From: Rhabditophanes sp. KR3021
Taxonomy: Eukaryota; Nematoda; Chromadorea; Rhabditida; Alloionematidae
Direction: 5' to 3'
Length of the DNA stretch: 64,000 nt
Assembly (NCBI GenBank): GCA_963281155.1
Contig: CAUJLY010000005.1
Location: 434,001 to 498,000 of the forward strand
Shown here: positions 61,686-64,000 of the stretch, piece by piece
Position numbering within the stretch: the first letter of the stretch is position 1
Layout of the letters: each line of letters begins with the position of its first letter
Program-made: the position numbers and the translations under genes
The notes under the pieces: generated by a model
The model's database searches: none
Told to the model about the DNA's origin: nothing
The model's input: only the letters and a program-made list of their open reading frames with translations

Positions 61686-62573
61686 ATGAAAAAAATTATT
61701 TACTTGATTTTTTGTTGTAAGTTTATATTTGCCTGATTTTATAAGATAATTGGTAAATTTTGTAGGTTTAGTAATTGTTCTTGATGGTGCATATCCAAGA
61801 TTTAGCCATCTAAGCTATGATACTGGGAATTTGCTAGCAATGGAAAATTTAAACTTTTCACCCACAAAAACAACAATGATAAGCCAAAATTGTGTGACAA
61901 GCATTGGAATTTTAGTTGAAAAAGAATTAATGGAGGCGATGTTAGACTACAAAGGAATGTTTTTGTCAGTTTTGACAAACCCCTCTAATTATGACCGAGT
62001 CTGCCAGTAAGTTCTTAGATATTCATTTTTTGCTTATTACATTTTACTAGAGTTTATGAAAGCGCCCTCCAACGCCTTTTGAGATGTCCTAAGGAAGAAG
62101 TTGAGGCTCCAACGGGTATCATTGCACTCCTACGGTATGTGTGTGATGTTCGTCATGATGTAATCAAGGAATTTGGTGAATGTATGTCCAATGTTGAAAA
62201 GATTTTTTTGCCCAAATGCCAAAAAGGATGTACACATCCAGAAATTTTGACTAGCTCGGGCAAAGATAATTTGAATATGAGTTGTGTTTTGGTGCATTGT
62301 AGTACAATTTGCTTGGATCGTCAAATTAGTGAGTGCGGAGATGATATTAGATTGGAAAATATTTATTCCCTATTGAGTGGGGCGACGATGTTATTAGGTG
62401 TTGAATCTTCCTTAAGAAATAATGTCCCCACTGAGGAAATGATGTTTGCTTATAATAACATCCCCAGAAAATGCAAAAAGATGATGGATGATTCAGGTAT
62501 TGTTTTGTTTTATTTTTCATATTTAAATATTTTTCCAGTGTCAACGTCAATGGGCATCGTTCCGAAAAAATAA
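61686..62573 (+). CDS. Secreted Cys-rich protein, possibly CPG4-like
   Basis: Four exons: 61686-61716, 61766-62006, 62051-62496 and 62539-62573; introns of 49, 44 (62007-62050) and 42 bp; 250 aa. The first intron splits the signal peptide, which after splicing reads MKKIIYLIFCCLVIVLDGA. The mature protein has about ten cysteines with spacings such as FGECMSNVEKIFLPKCQKGC and CVLVHCSTICLDRQISECG. This resembles nematode secreted families with paired-Cys helices (CPG4/DUF19-like), but I am not sure which. The start was chosen because it gives a signal peptide and a clean GTAAGT donor. The short last exon VSTSMGIVPKK is the least certain part. Confidence 0.7.
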
Positions 62574-64000
62574 GCGTCAGTTGGACATTATACTAGCAAT
62601 TTAATTTATTATATCTTATCTTATTTCAAAAGTAATAAATGTAACGATAAAAGTATAGTTGATGTGATTAAATGTGTTTCAATGACAAAGATTTTGTTAA
62701 ATAAATTTAGGGGAAGCCGGACATTGCATCTGCTAATTTGTTAGTTGGTAGCTCTTGAATAAACGCTAAAGCAATAAATATAAATATAGATAAAATGATG
62801 CGGGGGGAAGCAAGAGCAGTGGACAAAAATGTTTGCTATAGTCTAGTATTGCATAAGATCCGAATCATTTTTGAAAATGTGTGTAAAATAAGTGTATTCT
62901 TTTGACGTGGTTAAGCAAATTAAATATTTGACGTTGTATTGTAGCTTGTTTAAGGGTACCGCATCCACATGCATATCAGGCTGATCTTAAATCTAAAGAT
63001 CCAAGTACAATTCGGTATCACTAAAATATTTCCAACAAAAGATCAACTACTTAGTAACTAAAATCTAAAATTATCCCCGTCAACAAACCAAACTAGTAAA
63101 CAATTTCCTGTGGTAACATCACAATCATCACTTCAAATATAGCCTTTTATGTCAACGGAAGAACAAAAAATGAATGTCTCATCTACGATGGTTTGATCTA
63201 TCAAAAACACAATTTTTGTTTCCCAAATGTGGTGGTGTACTATTATTTAATGTTATCACTTTATTTACTTTATTTTTTCGATTTGCTCTCTAATTTGGTC
63301 GTGATTTAAGTTCAGTGTATGTATCATATGTTTAAACAATAACAACTTGTATATAAAAGGATATTAAATGTTTCTTTCATCAGTTTAAAATATTTATTTA
63401 GACTAAGCATCCACCAAAGCGTAATCGCCTTTCTTGACTTGCCATCATTCTCCACCAATAGTCCGATCACTAGGTGCGCCGTCTCCACCTTTTAACATTT
63501 TAAAACCTTCATCATTTGCGATAGTCTTGTTTTAATCTAATTGTAAGATTAAAACAGACCATCCTCTTAATATGCATAGTTGTGTGAACAAAAAGTTTAG
63601 TCCTATCCATTTTGTGCATATATATTCTCATCCCATTAAGAGAACTACACAGTCCTTCTCAGTTTAACCAAAATTGTGTTGTGATACTGGTCAATCTAGG
63701 GCTGTATAGTTCTATATGCTTAAGTATATGACTTGCATTTATAAATTAGATGTAAATTTATAGACTTTATCGCAATTTCTCTGTACGTCATTTGCAAATA
63801 AAAGGAAGGGAAACGTAGAAGAAGTTGTGGAGGAGAATATGGTGCCGTATTGACTTTTCGTGTTTTAGTTATCAATTTTTTGTCATATTATTGTTCAAAA
63901 TCTAATATTGATTCTTTAATTTTAGAAAAGTGAATATCAGTCTCCTCGACTTGTAACGCAAACGTATTTCGACCTATACTTACTTCTTTACCCAAAAACT
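62574..64000. other. Intergenic DNA with one C-terminal gene fragment
   Basis: AT-rich, no full gene. On the minus strand 63535-63403 reads ANDEGFKMLKGGDGAPSDRT, then IGGE, an in-frame TGA, and WQVKKGDYALVDA before a TAG. It looks like the last exon or a copied tail of some protein with Trp changed to TGA; family not recognised. Confidence 0.4.

Noticed and set aside
1..64000. tRNA or rRNA genes
   Set aside because: I looked for cloverleaf-like blocks with a GTTCRANNC box and saw no convincing case; a tRNA scan would be needed to exclude one.

Overview
The window looks like nuclear DNA of a nematode. The support is: AT-rich sequence; compact genes with 40-50 bp GT..AG introns; an nlp-7-type neuropeptide precursor (DDPR...SFGKR units); an hnRNP L gene and a PSMD9 gene near each other (from memory, hrpl-1 and psmd-9 are neighbours in C. 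elegans); and nematode-style secreted Cys-rich proteins. I do not assign a species. All gene models come from reading splice sites and frames by eye, with no alignment or database search.

Layout. 0-1.2 kb: 3' part of an hnRNP L gene. 2.4-3.4 kb: decayed coding DNA. 3.6-8.4 kb and 22.2-26.9 kb: a ~4.8 kb inverted duplication. Each arm carries an intact peroxisomal acyl-CoA oxidase gene ending in SKL, an intact nlp-7-like gene, and a flavin amine oxidase that is complete on the right but cut off in the left copy. Between the arms (8.4-22.2 kb) lie SLC25A32-like and PSMD9 genes sharing a short divergent promoter, a 3.26 kb transposon with ~500 bp terminal inverted repeats and a broken transposase, two unusual nuclease genes, and broken host gene fragments (discs-large L27, prolyl-4-hydroxylase-like, histone H2B).

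27.8-45 kb: a 642-aa coiled-coil protein of unknown function; a decayed 3.3 kb block with HNH/NUMOD endonuclease remains; a secreted Cys-rich repeat protein; a flavin-containing monooxygenase; and a fragmentary OTU-like locus. 45.4-48.7 kb: a MULE-type DNA transposon with 8-bp target duplications, terminal arrays of imperfect palindromes, and a transposase broken at an A9 run. 49-57.6 kb: a long minus-strand gene of unknown function, with a small Ly6-like secreted protein gene apparently lying in one of its introns. 61.7-62.6 kb: a secreted Cys-rich protein gene. The remainder is AT-rich intergenic DNA.

The strongest candidate for something undescribed is the pair of nuclease genes at 15.1-18.4 kb. 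Both start with the same promoter, leader exon and intron donor but have unrelated bodies: one is a LEM-3/ANKLE1-like GIY-YIG nuclease followed by zinc fingers, the other a zinc-ribbon plus PD-(D/E)XK nuclease. In the first, the GIY-YIG domain and the zinc-finger tail are separated by a CTT-TAA-C sequence, which is either a one-base lesion or a bacterial-RF2-like +1 frameshift site.
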